Shown piece by piece: positions 30,741-40,094 of a stretch of 64,000 nt of DNA. The translations under genes were made by a program, and so were the position numbers. The first letter of the stretch is position 1, and each line of letters starts with the position of its first letter. The DNA is from Nocardia crassostreae (lineage in GTDB: Bacteria; Actinomycetota; Actinomycetes; Mycobacteriales; Mycobacteriaceae), in the NCBI RefSeq assembly GCF_001613405.1, contig NZ_BDCH01000006.1:169465-233464 (forward strand), written 5' to 3'. The notes under the pieces are model-generated. The model was given only the letters and a program-made list of their open reading frames with translations, ran no database searches and was not told where the DNA came from.

Positions 30741-31316
30741 CGAGCGCAGGCCGTCCAGATCGCCGACCGCGACCCGCGCGGTGACCATGGCGCTCAGCGC
30801 GGCCACCAGGGTCTGGCAGGCGAAACGCTGCTCCTCGGTCTCCGCGCCCAGGGTGTCGGCGACCATGGCCACGAAGGTCTCCTGCAACTGGGTGCGGCGG
30901 GCAATGGCCTCCGCGCCGACCGCGTACACCTCGACCAGGAACAGCCGGGCGTAGGCCGGTTGTGCGGCAAGGGCATCCAGATAGGCGGTGAGCAGCCGCT
31001 CGATGCGCTCGACCTGGGTCTCGTCCGAGGGTCCCTCGGTGCTGGCGGCGAGCACGCCCGCCAGCAAGAGTTCCACCGTCCGCTCGAAGGCGGCCTCGAA
31101 ACAGTGCTCCTTGGAACGGAACTGCTCGTAGAAGGTCTCCCGGGAGACGCCCGCGCGCTTGATGACCGCGGCGACCGGCGTTCCGACATAACCGTTCTCG
31201 GCCATGGCCTCGGCCATGGCGAGCAGGATGCGGTCGCGCTGGGCCGCGACCACGGTCTCCCGGGGCAGACCGTGGTCGCGGGGCAGCTGGCGGGCGGTGA
31301 CAGCCGAATCGGTCAT
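30669..31316 (-). CDS. TetR family transcriptional regulator
   Basis: A 215-residue protein. The N-terminal HTH is RILLAMAEAMAENGYVGTPV with VIKRAGVSRETFYEQFRSKE. The C-terminal ligand domain is alpha-helical. It lies 24 bases after the SDR gene on the same strand, so the two probably form an operon repressed through the palindrome at 32273-32288. The ligand is unknown. Confidence 0.85.
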   Translation of the reverse strand: MTDSAVTARQLPRDHGLPRETVVAAQRDRILLAMAEAMAENGYVGTPVAAVIKRAGVSRETFYEQFRSKEHCFEAAFERTVELLLAGVLAASTEGPSDETQVERIERLLTAYLDALAAQPAYARLFLVEVYAVGAEAIARRTQLQETFVAMVADTLGAETEEQRFACQTLVAALSAMVTARVAVGDLDGLRSLREPLLDLIRRSGELFGSAPLGA

Positions 31317-31340
31317 GGGACTCCGTTGGGCCGGGGACGG

Positions 31341-32252
31341 TTAGGCGAGCTTCCTCATTCTGCGCGGACGGGCCGGCTGCTCCGTCGTGAAGGCCGTCTG
31401 CTCGGTCCGGGCGATATCCAGGCCGGGGGCGACGCCGTCGCGCAAGGAGTATTCGATCATGCGCTGACTGATTGCGCGGAAATTCAGCACCATGCCCACC
31501 CAGAACGGCGAGACCACGCGGCGGGAGCGGCGCGCCAGGGCGCGTTCCATGGCGTCGATGGCCGGGCCGAGCGGGGCGATGCCGGAGACCGTGGAGCGGC
31601 CCAGAATGCTGCGCGCGGCCTCGGTGTCGAAGCCGCGGCTGGTCATATCGGTGTCGAGTTCGGCGAAGTAGGCGACGCCGACCTTGGCGCCGGTATGGCG
31701 CAATTCGATGCGCAGGGTCTGGCCGAGGGCGTCCACGGCCGCCTTGGACGCGCTGTACGCGCCCGCCAGGGGTAGGTGGACGGCGGCGGCCAGCGAGGAC
31801 ACCAGCAGGATGTAGCCGCCCGGATGCGCGATGTGCGGGCCCGCGGCGCGCAGGGTGTAGTACGCGCCCAGGACATTGACGGTGAGGGTTTCCTCCAGCA
31901 CCACCGGATCGCCGCCGAGCAGCGGAAGCTGTTTGGCGATACCGGCATTCACCACCACGGCGTCGAGGCCGCCCAATTCCTCGGTGAGCGAGTTGACGAC
32001 CCGCTCGATCTGCGCCAGATCCCCGATGTCGCAATAGCGCCACGGCGCATCGCCGCAGTCGGCGGCGACATCGGCCAGCAGGGCCTCCTCGATGCCGAGC
32101 AGGGCGACGCGGGCGCCGCGGGCGTGCAGCTGGCGGGCCAGACTCGCACCGAGCCCCCGGGCCGCGCCGGTGATCAGAATGCGTTTTCCGGCGACGAGCG
32201 GGGCGGGACGGAAGAGACCACGGCGCGAACGTCGGGCCGTGCTGGCGTTCAT
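31341..32252 (-). CDS. short-chain dehydrogenase/reductase
   Basis: A 303-residue protein from ATG 32252. The NAD(P) motif ITGAARGLGASLARQL, VNAGIAKQ and the catalytic SASKAAV with Tyr-x-x-x-Lys (YSASK) are present. The C-terminal ~60 residues (VVSPFWVGMVLNFRAISQRM) are longer than usual and may be membrane-associated. The substrate is probably lipid-like but unknown. It is probably repressed by the downstream TetR. Confidence 0.85.
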   Translation of the reverse strand: MNASTARRSRRGLFRPAPLVAGKRILITGAARGLGASLARQLHARGARVALLGIEEALLADVAADCGDAPWRYCDIGDLAQIERVVNSLTEELGGLDAVVVNAGIAKQLPLLGGDPVVLEETLTVNVLGAYYTLRAAGPHIAHPGGYILLVSSLAAAVHLPLAGAYSASKAAVDALGQTLRIELRHTGAKVGVAYFAELDTDMTSRGFDTEAARSILGRSTVSGIAPLGPAIDAMERALARRSRRVVSPFWVGMVLNFRAISQRMIEYSLRDGVAPGLDIARTEQTAFTTEQPARPRRMRKLA

Positions 32253-32272
32253 GCGATCGACGGTACCACTGA

Positions 32273-32288
32273 CGAACAGTTCTGTTCG
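32273..32288. promoter_or_regulatory. palindrome CGAACAG-TT-CTGTTCG, candidate TetR operator
   Basis: The arms are perfect and lie 21 bases upstream of the SDR start in the promoter region. The TetR gene downstream in the same operon is the natural candidate to bind. Inference. Confidence 0.5.
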
Positions 32289-32418
32289 CAAACTTCACGG
32301 TCGTCTTTCGCGCACACATACCCCCGCCCCGAATCATCCGGGCAAACGCCCCCATTAGGGTGCCTACTGACGGAGGGCCAGTGAGAGGGCGCTCCACGTC
32401 TGAGAGGACCAGATCACC

Positions 32419-33186
32419 GTGGAGATTTCGGGCTCCGCCGCCATCGTCACCGGAGGTGCGTCCGGGCTGGGCGCGGCCACCGCCAAGCGTTTCGCCGATG
32501 CGGGCGCCACCGTGTTCGGGCTCGACCTGGCGCAGTCGATCGAGCGCGCCGGCGATAGCGTTCCCGCCGGTGTCACCCTGATTCCGACCGATGTCACCAG
32601 CGCCGACGAGGTGGCCGCCGCGGTCGCCACCGTCGTCGAATCCGGTGTGCCGCTGCGCATTGTGGTCAACTGCGCCGGTGTGGGCTGGGCGGGGCGCATC
32701 CTGTCAAAGAACGGTCCGCACGATCTGGAGCTGTTCCGCACGGTGATCACCGTGAACCTGCTCGGCTCCTTCAATATCATGCGCCTGGCCGCCGACGCCA
32801 TTGCCAAGACCGATCCGGTCGACGAGTACGGCTCGCGCGGCGTCGTCATCAACACCGCGTCGGTCGCGGCGTTCGAGGGCCAGATCGGCCAGATCGCCTA
32901 CTCCGCGTCCAAGGGCGGCGTCGCCGGTATGACCATTCCGGCCGCGCGTGACCTGGCGCAGTTCGGCATTCGCGTGAACACCATCGCGCCCGGCATCATC
33001 GACACCCCGATGCTGGCCGGTGTCACCGAGGAGTACCGCAAGGGCCTCAAGGCGGGCGTTCCGTTCCCGTCGCGTCTGGGCCGCCCGGACGAGTACGCGC
33101 AGCTGGCGCAGTACATCACCGAGCACGACTACCTGAACGGCGAGACCATCCGCATGGACGGCGCGCTGCGCATGGCGCCGCGCTGA
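32419..33186 (+). CDS. SDR family 3-hydroxyacyl-CoA dehydrogenase-like enzyme
   Basis: A 255-residue protein from GTG 32419. Signatures are IVTGGASGLGAATAKRF, NCAGVGWAGRIL, the catalytic TASVAAFEGQIGQIAYSASK and NTIAPGIIDTPML. The Gln-Ile-Gly-Gln-Ile-Ala-Tyr loop and length resemble type II 3-hydroxyacyl-CoA dehydrogenases (HSD17B10-like). Likely role: fatty-acid or sterol-side-chain beta-oxidation; the specific substrate is inferred. Confidence 0.85.
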   Translation: MEISGSAAIVTGGASGLGAATAKRFADAGATVFGLDLAQSIERAGDSVPAGVTLIPTDVTSADEVAAAVATVVESGVPLRIVVNCAGVGWAGRILSKNGPHDLELFRTVITVNLLGSFNIMRLAADAIAKTDPVDEYGSRGVVINTASVAAFEGQIGQIAYSASKGGVAGMTIPAARDLAQFGIRVNTIAPGIIDTPMLAGVTEEYRKGLKAGVPFPSRLGRPDEYAQLAQYITEHDYLNGETIRMDGALRMAPR

Positions 33187-33197
33187 CGCTGGGTCTT

Positions 33198-33259
33198 GGG
33201 GGCTCCGCCCCCAAACCCCCGAAGTAGAGGGGGAACGGGGGCTGCGCCCCCGAACCCCC
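33198..33259. repeat. two copies of a GGGGGCT-CG-CCCCC palindromic repeat
   Basis: GGGGGCTCCGCCCCC followed by AAACCCCC (33198-33220) and GGGGGCTGCGCCCCC followed by GAACCCCC (33237-33259). Related copies lie near 37551 and 45934. It is a short dispersed repeat that can form a hairpin. Confidence 0.7.
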
Positions 33260-33276
33260 TTACCCGGAGAGCAGAC

Positions 33277-33313
33277 AAGGCCCGCACCGGAATCCGGTGT
33301 GGGCCTTGTTTTT
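33277..33313. terminator. bidirectional terminator between SDR and cold-shock genes
   Basis: AAGGCCCGCACCGG (33277-33290) pairs with CCGGTGTGGGCCTT (33294-33307) with one wobble and a 3-base loop, followed by GTTTTTC. Confidence 0.85.
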
Positions 33314-33356
33314 CAGGCGGGTTGGGGCCGAGGCCCTAGTTCACCGCGCTGGTGTT

Positions 33357-33557
33357 TCAGTGAGGGCGAACGGCCGCGGCCTGCGGACCCTTCTTGCCCT
33401 CGGTGATCTCGAAGCTCACGGCCTGGCCCTCTTCGAGCTGGCGGTAGCCGTTTCCTTCGATCTCCGAGTAGTGAACGAACACGTCGGGGCCGTCCTCGCG
33501 GGCGATGAAGCCGTAGCCCTTCTCCGCGTTGAACCACTTGACGGTGCCCTGAACCAT
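33357..33557 (-). CDS. cspA: cold-shock domain protein
   Basis: A 66-residue single cold-shock domain from ATG 33557 with AGGAGAAGG upstream. RNP1 (KGYGFIAR) and RNP2 (VFVHYS) motifs are intact, and [10 protein letters not shown] is typical. It binds single-stranded nucleic acid as an RNA chaperone. The minus frame stays open through the long leader upstream, but the longer form lacks similarity. Confidence 0.95.
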   Translation of the reverse strand: MVQGTVKWFNAEKGYGFIAREDGPDVFVHYSEIEGNGYRQLEEGQAVSFEITEGKKGPQAAAVRPH

Positions 33558-33871
33558 TACCTTCTCCTGACGAGGCATTTCAACCACCGCGGTCGCGGTG
33601 GTCCGGTCGATCAGAAGGCGGCTTACTACTTGCCTGGCAAGAGGAAGCGACGCCCGCACAATGTTCCGCGCGAGCATGTTGAACACGAACGCTAAAAACT
33701 TACGACCAAGACGTACAACGTACGCGTCTTGGAAGAGTTCCCGAAATCGATGCGGGATAACGAGCGTCACATTTGCGCCACGTCGGTCATGACCGAAACC
33801 CGCAGGCGCGGTTCGCGGCTGCCCGGCGGAGTCGACCCGCCGGGCAGCCGGACCTCAGAACTTTGCGCAGT
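33558..33871 (-). promoter_or_regulatory. long leader/promoter region of the cold-shock gene
   Basis: About 314 bases lie between the htpG stop and the cold-shock start, with an AT-rich stretch (33675-33735, repeated TACGTACG-like and CGTTCG). Cold-shock genes usually have long structured leaders, so this probably holds promoter and 5' UTR. No gene is seen on either strand. Confidence 0.5.
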
Positions 33872-35830
33872 TCACAGGGTGCGGGCGAGGCGATCCGAGA
33901 GAATCCGGGCGAAGTGCGCCGGGTCCTTCAGCTCGCCGCCCTCGGCGAGAACGGCTGTGCCGTAGAGCAACTCGGCCGTCTCGGCGAGTTCAGCGGGCTT
34001 GTCGGCCGCGTCCGCCACCTGCGCGTAGGCCTCGCGCAGGCCCGTGACCAGTGGATGCACCGGGTTGAGCTCGAGAATGCGCTTGGACTCCGGGAGTTCC
34101 TGGCCGGAGGCCCGGTACATGCGCTCGAGCATGGGTGTGAAATCGAACACGTCGCCGACGACGCAGGCCGGGGAGGTGGTCAGGCGCGAAGTCAGGCGGA
34201 CCTCCTTCACGCTGGCGTCGAGGGCCTCCCGCATCCAGCCGAGCAGACCGGCGAAGTCCTTCTCCTGCTGTTCGCGCAGCGCCTCGGACGCCTTCTTCTC
34301 GTCCTCGGACTCCAGATCCACCTCGCCCTTGGCAATGGACTGGAACGGCTTGCCGTCGAACTCGGGCACCGAGCCGACCCACATCTCGTCGACCGGATCG
34401 GTCAGCACGAGCACTTCCCGGCCCTTGGCCTGGAACGCCTCCATGTGCGGGGAGTTCTCGATCTGCTGCCGGGACTCACCGGTCATGTAGTAGATGGCCG
34501 ACTGGTCCTCGGGCATGCGCTCGATGTACTCGGCCAGACCGGTCAGCTCGGTCTCGGAGTGCGTGGACGCGAAAGACGAGACCTGCAGGATGGTTTCGCG
34601 ATTGTCGGTATCGGAGAGCAGACCCTCCTTGAGCACCCGACCGAACTCCCGCCAGAAGGTCCGGTACTTCTCCTGGTCCTCGGCGCCCTTGAGGTCCTTG
34701 ACCGTCGACAGCACCTTCTTGACCAGGCGCTTGCGAATGGCCCGGATCTGCCGGTCCTGCTGCAGGATCTCGCGGGAGACATTGAGCGACAGGTCCTGCG
34801 CGTCCACCACGCCCTTGACGAAGCGCAGGTACTCCGGCATCAGCTCTTCGCAGTTGTCCATGATGAACACCCGGCGGACATAGAGCTGCACGCCGCGCTT
34901 GTGCTCGCGGGTGAACAGATCGAAGGGCGCGTGCGACGGAACGAACAGCAGCGCCTGGTATTCGAAGGTGCCCTCGGCCTTCATGGGGATGATCTCGAGC
35001 GGATCGTCCCAGGCGTGCGCGACGTGCTTGTAGAACTCCTGGTACTCCTCCTCGGAGACCTCGCTCCTGGGGCGGGTCCACAGGGCCTTCTGGGAGTTCA
35101 GGGTCTGGGTCTCGGTGATTTCCTTCTCGGTCTTCTCCTCGCCCTCACCGTCCATGACGGTGCGCGTCACATCCATGCGGATGGGCCAGGCGATGAAATC
35201 CGAGTACTTCTTCACGATCTCGCGGAGCTTCCACTCCTGCGTGTAGTCGAAGAGGTGATCGTCCTCGTCGGCGGGCTTCAGATGCAGCGCCACCGTGGTG
35301 CCCTGCGGGGCCTCGTCCAGCTCCTCGATGGTGTAGCTGGAGCTGCCCGCGCTGGATTCCCAGCGGGTGCCGCCGGTTTCGCCCGCTTTCCGGGTGGTGA
35401 GCGTGACCTTGTCCGCCACCATGAAGGTCGAGTAGAAGCCGATGCCGAACTGGCCGATGAGCTCCTCGGCCTGCTGCTGATCGCCGGACTTGGCTTCGAG
35501 CAGTTGCTTGCGCAGCTGCGCGGTGCCGGACTTGGCCAGGGTGCCGATCAGATCCACCACTTCGGCGCGCGACATGCCGATGCCGTTGTCGCGCACGGTG
35601 AGCACCCGGGCGTCGGAGTCGACGGCCAGCTCGATGTGCAGATCGGAGGTGTCTACCGACAAGTCCTTGTCGCGGTACGACTCGAGCCGCAGCTTGTCCA
35701 GGGCATCGGACGCATTGGAGACGAGCTCCCGCAGGAAGGTGTCCTTGTTCGAGTAGACCGAGTGGATCATCAACTCGAGAAGTTGATGGGTCTCGGCCTG
35801 AAACTCCAGGTGTTCGACGTGTTCGGTCAT
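33872..35830 (-). CDS. htpG: molecular chaperone HtpG (Hsp90)
   Basis: A 652-residue Hsp90 (usual bacterial length 620-650). N-terminal GHKL ATPase motifs: [35 protein letters not shown] and [13 protein letters not shown] [17 protein letters not shown]. The middle domain contains the catalytic Arg region ([20 protein letters not shown]). It is an ATP-dependent chaperone in the cytoplasm. Its ATG overlaps the stop of the upstream nuclease gene. Confidence 0.95.
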
Positions 35831-37506
35831 GAAGCGATACTACGACGGGCGAAATCGGCGATGGCCGGAACCTCGGCATCGGCCCGCTGGGTCATCCACT
35901 CCCGCAAGGCCTTCGTGGCGAGCACATCGTCCTCGTTGTACTCCAGAATGCGGGTGCGCTGCGACATGTCCGGTTCGCCGCCGTCGTAGGCGACCGCCAG
36001 GCGATACCAGGCCATGGACGCCTCGCCCCCGGCCTCGGCGTCGCGCCAGGCGAATCCGGCCACGGGCGCGATCTTCTTGAGCCCCTTGCCGTTCGGGCAG
36101 ATGAACTGTTCGGAGACGGCCTGGAACATGTCCACCCACTGCGGGCCGTCCACGAACTGCTGCACCTGCTTCTCGGTCGGGATGCCCGGCATACCGGCGA
36201 AGCGGCGCGCCGACTCGTAGAGCCACTTGTCCTCGGCGGTGCGGGAATAGCAGTAGGCGGCAAAGGTTTTGCCGTTCGCGGCGGCCTCGGCGCGCACGCC
36301 CATGAGCCAGGTCCAGAACTCGGCGAAGGAGCGGCCCTCGTCCCGGGTGGGCAGCGGATCCCAGGTGACGAACGGGCGGTAGACGCCGTCCAGGAGGGTG
36401 CCCCACAGGTAGGCGCCGTACTCCTGGAAGCTCTCCAGGTCCACGTCCACCTCGACATCGGCGCGCTGCACCCGCACCTTCTCCACGCGCCGCACCAGCG
36501 GTGCGCCGGTGGCCCAGGCCCGCGCCGTCACAACGGTTTCGGTGAACGGCTCGTACTGCCAGTCGTCGGGATCGTCACCGGTCCAGGCGGCCAGATCGTC
36601 GATGGTCTCCACACCGTGGCGGCGCAGCACCTCGGCGCGCGAGCCGGGGGCCACCAGACTCACATCGCGATGCTCGGACAGCCACTGCGAGCAGCTGGGC
36701 TTACCCTCCTCGGGGGTGCGGCTCCACCACGGGCACTGGCGGCATTCGGGCACCTTGGACGGGACGGTCGGCAGTTCGCCGCGCACCACCGCGATGCGGT
36801 CGGCATAGCGAATGTCGTAGTCCTCGAGGACGGCCCCGATGTCGTGCACCAGGATCCGGTCGAAGTGATAGCCGATGGCGCCGCCCACCAGCGCCGGGCT
36901 CGCACAGCCGTGCCGCTGCAACATGCGGTAGAGATGCGCGAGCCGCTGCTGATCGCGCGGCTGCGGGCGGGTGCGCACATGCCGGTCCGGCTTCGGATCC
37001 CAGTGGTGCAGATCGCTCGTCGCCGGGTGGTAGTCCGCCGGATCGGGCTGGCGCGGATCGGTCACCTTGTGGTTCACCACGATGATCGGGATGTACCCGC
37101 CGCGATCGGTGTCCCGCATGAGGATTTCGCAGCCGCCGCGGCGGCCGGTATCGGATTCCTGCGGCAGCAGCCCACCCCAGATCCAGTCGGCGCCGTCGGC
37201 CATGGCCGCCATGGTCGCCGCGGCCCGCTGCCCCGCCGACATGCCGGGGTCGATCACGAGCCAGCGGTCCGGATTCGCTCCGACCAGCGTGTCCCGCACA
37301 TTCGATCGATGCGCCGCCGCGGCCTCGCGCCGCTGCTGCACCCCCGCGTCCTCCGCGACCCCGGTCAGCACTCCCGGATGCGTGGCGTCCAGAAACAGCC
37401 GGTGCCGGCACCCGATCAGCGAGCGCGCGTCGAGGAACGCAGTCCGCTCACCATGGTCACCGATGCCCGAATACACACCCGCCAGTATGGCGGTATCCCC
37501 CGACAT
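35827..37506 (-). CDS. TM0106 family RecB-like putative nuclease
   Basis: A 559-residue protein from ATG 37506. The RecB-like N-terminal part contains a Cys (GCRHRLFLDATHPG) and the later cluster PECRQCPWWS...SCS, which together with it suggest a [4Fe-4S] site. The C-terminal region (YLWGTLLDGVYRPFVTWDPL, then EYNEDDVLATKALREWM) is a DEDD-type RNase H-like exonuclease domain ending in NEDD. Precise substrate unknown, presumably DNA. It overlaps htpG by 4 bases. Confidence 0.8.
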   Translation of the reverse strand: MSGDTAILAGVYSGIGDHGERTAFLDARSLIGCRHRLFLDATHPGVLTGVAEDAGVQQRREAAAAHRSNVRDTLVGANPDRWLVIDPGMSAGQRAAATMAAMADGADWIWGGLLPQESDTGRRGGCEILMRDTDRGGYIPIIVVNHKVTDPRQPDPADYHPATSDLHHWDPKPDRHVRTRPQPRDQQRLAHLYRMLQRHGCASPALVGGAIGYHFDRILVHDIGAVLEDYDIRYADRIAVVRGELPTVPSKVPECRQCPWWSRTPEEGKPSCSQWLSEHRDVSLVAPGSRAEVLRRHGVETIDDLAAWTGDDPDDWQYEPFTETVVTARAWATGAPLVRRVEKVRVQRADVEVDVDLESFQEYGAYLWGTLLDGVYRPFVTWDPLPTRDEGRSFAEFWTWLMGVRAEAAANGKTFAAYCYSRTAEDKWLYESARRFAGMPGIPTEKQVQQFVDGPQWVDMFQAVSEQFICPNGKGLKKIAPVAGFAWRDAEAGGEASMAWYRLAVAYDGGEPDMSQRTRILEYNEDDVLATKALREWMTQRADAEVPAIADFARRSIAS

Positions 37507-37535
37507 GACTCCCCTCCCGCCCCGGCGAAGACCCA

Positions 37536-37570
37536 ACTCTCGGGACTCTCGGGGGCTTCGCCCCGGAAAC
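37536..37570. repeat. GGGGGCTTCGCCCC dispersed repeat
   Basis: ACTCTCGGGACTCTC then GGGGGCTTCGCCCCGGAAACCC. The first 15 bases and the hairpin recur at 45919-45957, so a ~40-base unit is duplicated in the window. Confidence 0.65.
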
Positions 37571-37706
37571 CCAGGGACATTCTGGGCTCCGGACCCGAAC
37601 CCGACTTTCCGACCCGATAGGGTGGGGCAAACTGTGTTTCATGGGCGGACAGGCATATCCCCCGGCCCTATGCTGCCATGGCGAACCAGCATGACGGAGG
37701 CCATTT

Positions 37707-38324
37707 ATGGGGTTGTTCACCAAGCGCAAGAAGCGGGTCAGCCGCCGAGCCGAGGCGAAAGCCCTCAAGCACAAGGCCGCGATGGAGGCCAAGCTCGGGG
37801 CGCGCAACGAGCGCAAGCGCAATCGCAGCGAGGCGCGCACCCAGGAGAAGGTCGCCAAGGCCGAGATCGCGAAGCTGCAGGCCGAGGAGAAGGCCGCGCT
37901 CAAGCTGGCCGCCAAGGCCGAGCGTGATCCGTTCAGCCCGGCCCAGGTGAAGAAGTATCTGAGCGTGGCCCGGATCCTGCTCCCGGTGCTGGCGCCGCTG
38001 GCCTACCGGGCCGCCACCGTGGTGCGCGGTCAGCTGGGCATCGGCGTGACGCAGCTCGGCGAATTCTCCGGTCCGGGCGCCAAACTCCAGGCCCGGCTGG
38101 CGAATGTGGAATCGACCCTCGCCGAGGTGGAGCGCAAGAACCCGAACGACGCAGACACCAAGAAGTTCGCCGCCGCCACCCGCGATCGCCTCGACAGCCT
38201 CGCGGCCGCCGTCCGCACCGCGGCCCAGATGCCGGTGCAGCGCCGCCGCGCCGTGCACGCCTCCATCTCCAACGAGCTCTCCGGTATCGAAGCCGATGTG
38301 CTCGCCCGCCTCGGCGTGAACTGA
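37707..38324 (+). CDS. DUF6474 family protein
   Basis: A 205-residue protein starting MGLFTKRKKRVSRRAEAKAL with a long basic/coiled-coil stretch (residues 1-75: repeated Lys-Ala-Glu), then a short hydrophobic segment (YLSVARILLPVLAPLAYRAA) and GVTQLGEFSGPGAKLQARLA. Matches an actinobacterial family of unknown function (DUF6474). Possibly membrane-associated with a cytosolic coiled coil. Confidence 0.7.
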   Translation: MGLFTKRKKRVSRRAEAKALKHKAAMEAKLGARNERKRNRSEARTQEKVAKAEIAKLQAEEKAALKLAAKAERDPFSPAQVKKYLSVARILLPVLAPLAYRAATVVRGQLGIGVTQLGEFSGPGAKLQARLANVESTLAEVERKNPNDADTKKFAAATRDRLDSLAAAVRTAAQMPVQRRRAVHASISNELSGIEADVLARLGVN

Positions 38325-38329
38325 GCGCC

Positions 38330-38866
38330 GTGCGCCGCCGACGACGAGACGACGGGCGGGCCGAATCCGGCGCCGTGCGCGGCTGTCTCGCGGGGGCGGT
38401 GATGGCCGCCCTGGCGGTGGCCGGGCACGGGCTGGCGGGCGGTGGCTATCCCGATTCGGCCGGATTGACCGTCCTGGTGCTGGTGGCGGCCGGAATCGGA
38501 ACGGCGGCGGCCGGATTGCGCACGCCCGGTGCGTTGTTCGCATTGATGGCGGCAGCGCAACCGGTCTGCCATGTGGCGTTGAGCGGCCTGGCTCACAGCG
38601 GGCACGGTTCGGCCGCAATAGATTTCGTGACCGACGGCGCCATGGCGGCGGCGCACACCGCGGCGACGGTCGTGTTCGCGCTGTTGATTCTGATCGCGGA
38701 GCGGCTGTATGCGGTTGTCTCGCAGGCGATTCGGGTGGTGTCGGCGCGGCCCGCCGGGGTGCCGGTGCGGACCGGGTCGGCGCGCTGGGCGCATGCCGCA
38801 CCCGCCCTGTGCGGGCGGCTGGTGCGCGGCGGCTTCGGGCCGCGGGCGCCACCGGTTGCGGCGTGA
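38330..38866 (+). CDS. small membrane protein leading the copper operon
   Basis: A 178-residue protein from GTG 38330 with about four membrane segments and many His near the third (HVALSGLAHSGHGSAAIDF). The His-rich loop and its place just before YcnI/CopC/CopD suggest copper handling. The family is not confidently recognised. Confidence 0.65.
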   Translation: MRRRRRDDGRAESGAVRGCLAGAVMAALAVAGHGLAGGGYPDSAGLTVLVLVAAGIGTAAAGLRTPGALFALMAAAQPVCHVALSGLAHSGHGSAAIDFVTDGAMAAAHTAATVVFALLILIAERLYAVVSQAIRVVSARPAGVPVRTGSARWAHAAPALCGRLVRGGFGPRAPPVAA

Positions 38867-38910
38867 CTCCCATTCACCCGTAACCCTTTGTCAGAAAAGG
38901 CAATCCATCC

Positions 38911-39561
38911 ATGCACACCTCACTTTCGCGTGGGCTCGTCACGGTCGGTGCGACCGTGGGCCTCACGCTGCTGGGCGCGGGCATCGCCGCCGCCCATGTC
39001 TCGGTGGAGGCGCCCGGCGCCGAGCAGGGCGGGTACTCCGTCGTCACCTTCAAGGTGCCGACCGAATCCGATACCGCGTCCACCACGAAACTCACCGTCG
39101 CCGTGCCGAATCTGAAGTCCACGCGCACCGAGCCGCTGCCGGGCTGGTCCGCCAAGGTGGAGCGGAACGACAAGGGTGAGGCCACCTCGGTCACCTGGAC
39201 CGCCGACCCCGGCAATCCGGGTGTGGGACCGGGCCAGTTCCAGCGCTTCGTGCTGTCGCTGGGCCCGCTGCCCAAGCAGGAGACCGTGAGCTTCGCCGCC
39301 ACCCAGACCTACAGCGACGGCAAGGTCGTGAACTGGGATCAGCCCGCCACTGCGGACGGCAGCGAGCCGGAGCATCCGGCCCCGTCGCTGACGCTGGCCG
39401 CGAGCAATGGCGGTGACGACCACGGTGTCGGCACCGCCGCGGCCACGGAGGAGAAGTCCGAGGACACCACCGCCCGCTGGCTGGGCGGTATCGGCCTGGC
39501 GCTGGGCGCGCTGGGCGCCGCGCTCGGTCTGGGCGCCGTGATCCGGAGCAAGAAGGCATGA
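38911..39561 (+). CDS. ycnI: YcnI family copper-binding protein (DUF1775)
   Basis: A 216-residue secreted protein: signal peptide (GLVTVGATVGLTLLGAGIAA) with cleavage leaving an N-terminal His (AHVSVEAPGAEQGG), the His brace-like Cu site of YcnI. The beta-sandwich contains GYSVVTFKVPTES and WDQPA. A C-terminal membrane helix (WLGGIGLALGALGAALGLGA) anchors it outside. Overlaps copC by 4 bases. Confidence 0.9.
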   Translation: MHTSLSRGLVTVGATVGLTLLGAGIAAAHVSVEAPGAEQGGYSVVTFKVPTESDTASTTKLTVAVPNLKSTRTEPLPGWSAKVERNDKGEATSVTWTADPGNPGVGPGQFQRFVLSLGPLPKQETVSFAATQTYSDGKVVNWDQPATADGSEPEHPAPSLTLAASNGGDDHGVGTAAATEEKSEDTTARWLGGIGLALGALGAALGLGAVIRSKKA

Positions 39562-40094
39562 GGCGCAAGGTTTTCGCCGGTCTGCTCACCGGCCTGCTGA
39601 TCACCGGTTTCGCGCTGCTGGGCGGCGGTGTGGCGAACGCGCATTCGGCCGCCATCGGCTCCACCCCGGAGAACGGGGCGCAGATCGACACCTCGCCCGC
39701 GCGGGTCAGCGTCACCTTCAACGAGGATCTGCAACAGAGCTATCCGTCCATGACGGTCACCGGCCCGGACGGCAATCTGTGGTCCAAGGGGCAGCCGCTC
39801 ATCGAGGGCGCCACGGCCAGCATCGAGGTCGGCGAACTGGGACCCGTGGGCGAGTACACCATCGCCTACCGCGTCACCTCCGCCGACGGCCATCCGGTCA
39901 GCGGCACCCGCAAGTTCGAACTCACCAAGGCGGGCAACGGAATTCCCGGACCGAAGGCCGACTCCTCGGCCAAGTCCGGCGGTTCCGACGGCGGCGGCGT
40001 CCCGCTGTGGGTGTTCATCGCGGGCGCGGTGGTGCTGTTCGGCGGCGGTCTGGCCTTCGCCCTGCTCGGCGGTAAGGGCAAGCAGCGCAAGTGA
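39558..40094 (+). CDS. copC: CopC domain copper resistance protein
   Basis: A 178-residue protein with a signal peptide and N-terminal His after cleavage (ANAHSAAIGSTPENGAQI), CopC motif SPARVSVTFNEDLQQSY and GEYTIAYRVTSADGHPVSG. A C-terminal membrane anchor follows a Gly/Ser linker. It binds copper at the cell surface and hands it to CopD. Stop overlaps copD start. Confidence 0.9.
   Translation: MRRKVFAGLLTGLLITGFALLGGGVANAHSAAIGSTPENGAQIDTSPARVSVTFNEDLQQSYPSMTVTGPDGNLWSKGQPLIEGATASIEVGELGPVGEYTIAYRVTSADGHPVSGTRKFELTKAGNGIPGPKADSSAKSGGSDGGGVPLWVFIAGAVVLFGGGLAFALLGGKGKQRK

Noticed and set aside
33773..35989. 738-codon open frame on the plus strand
   Set aside because: Antisense shadow of htpG.
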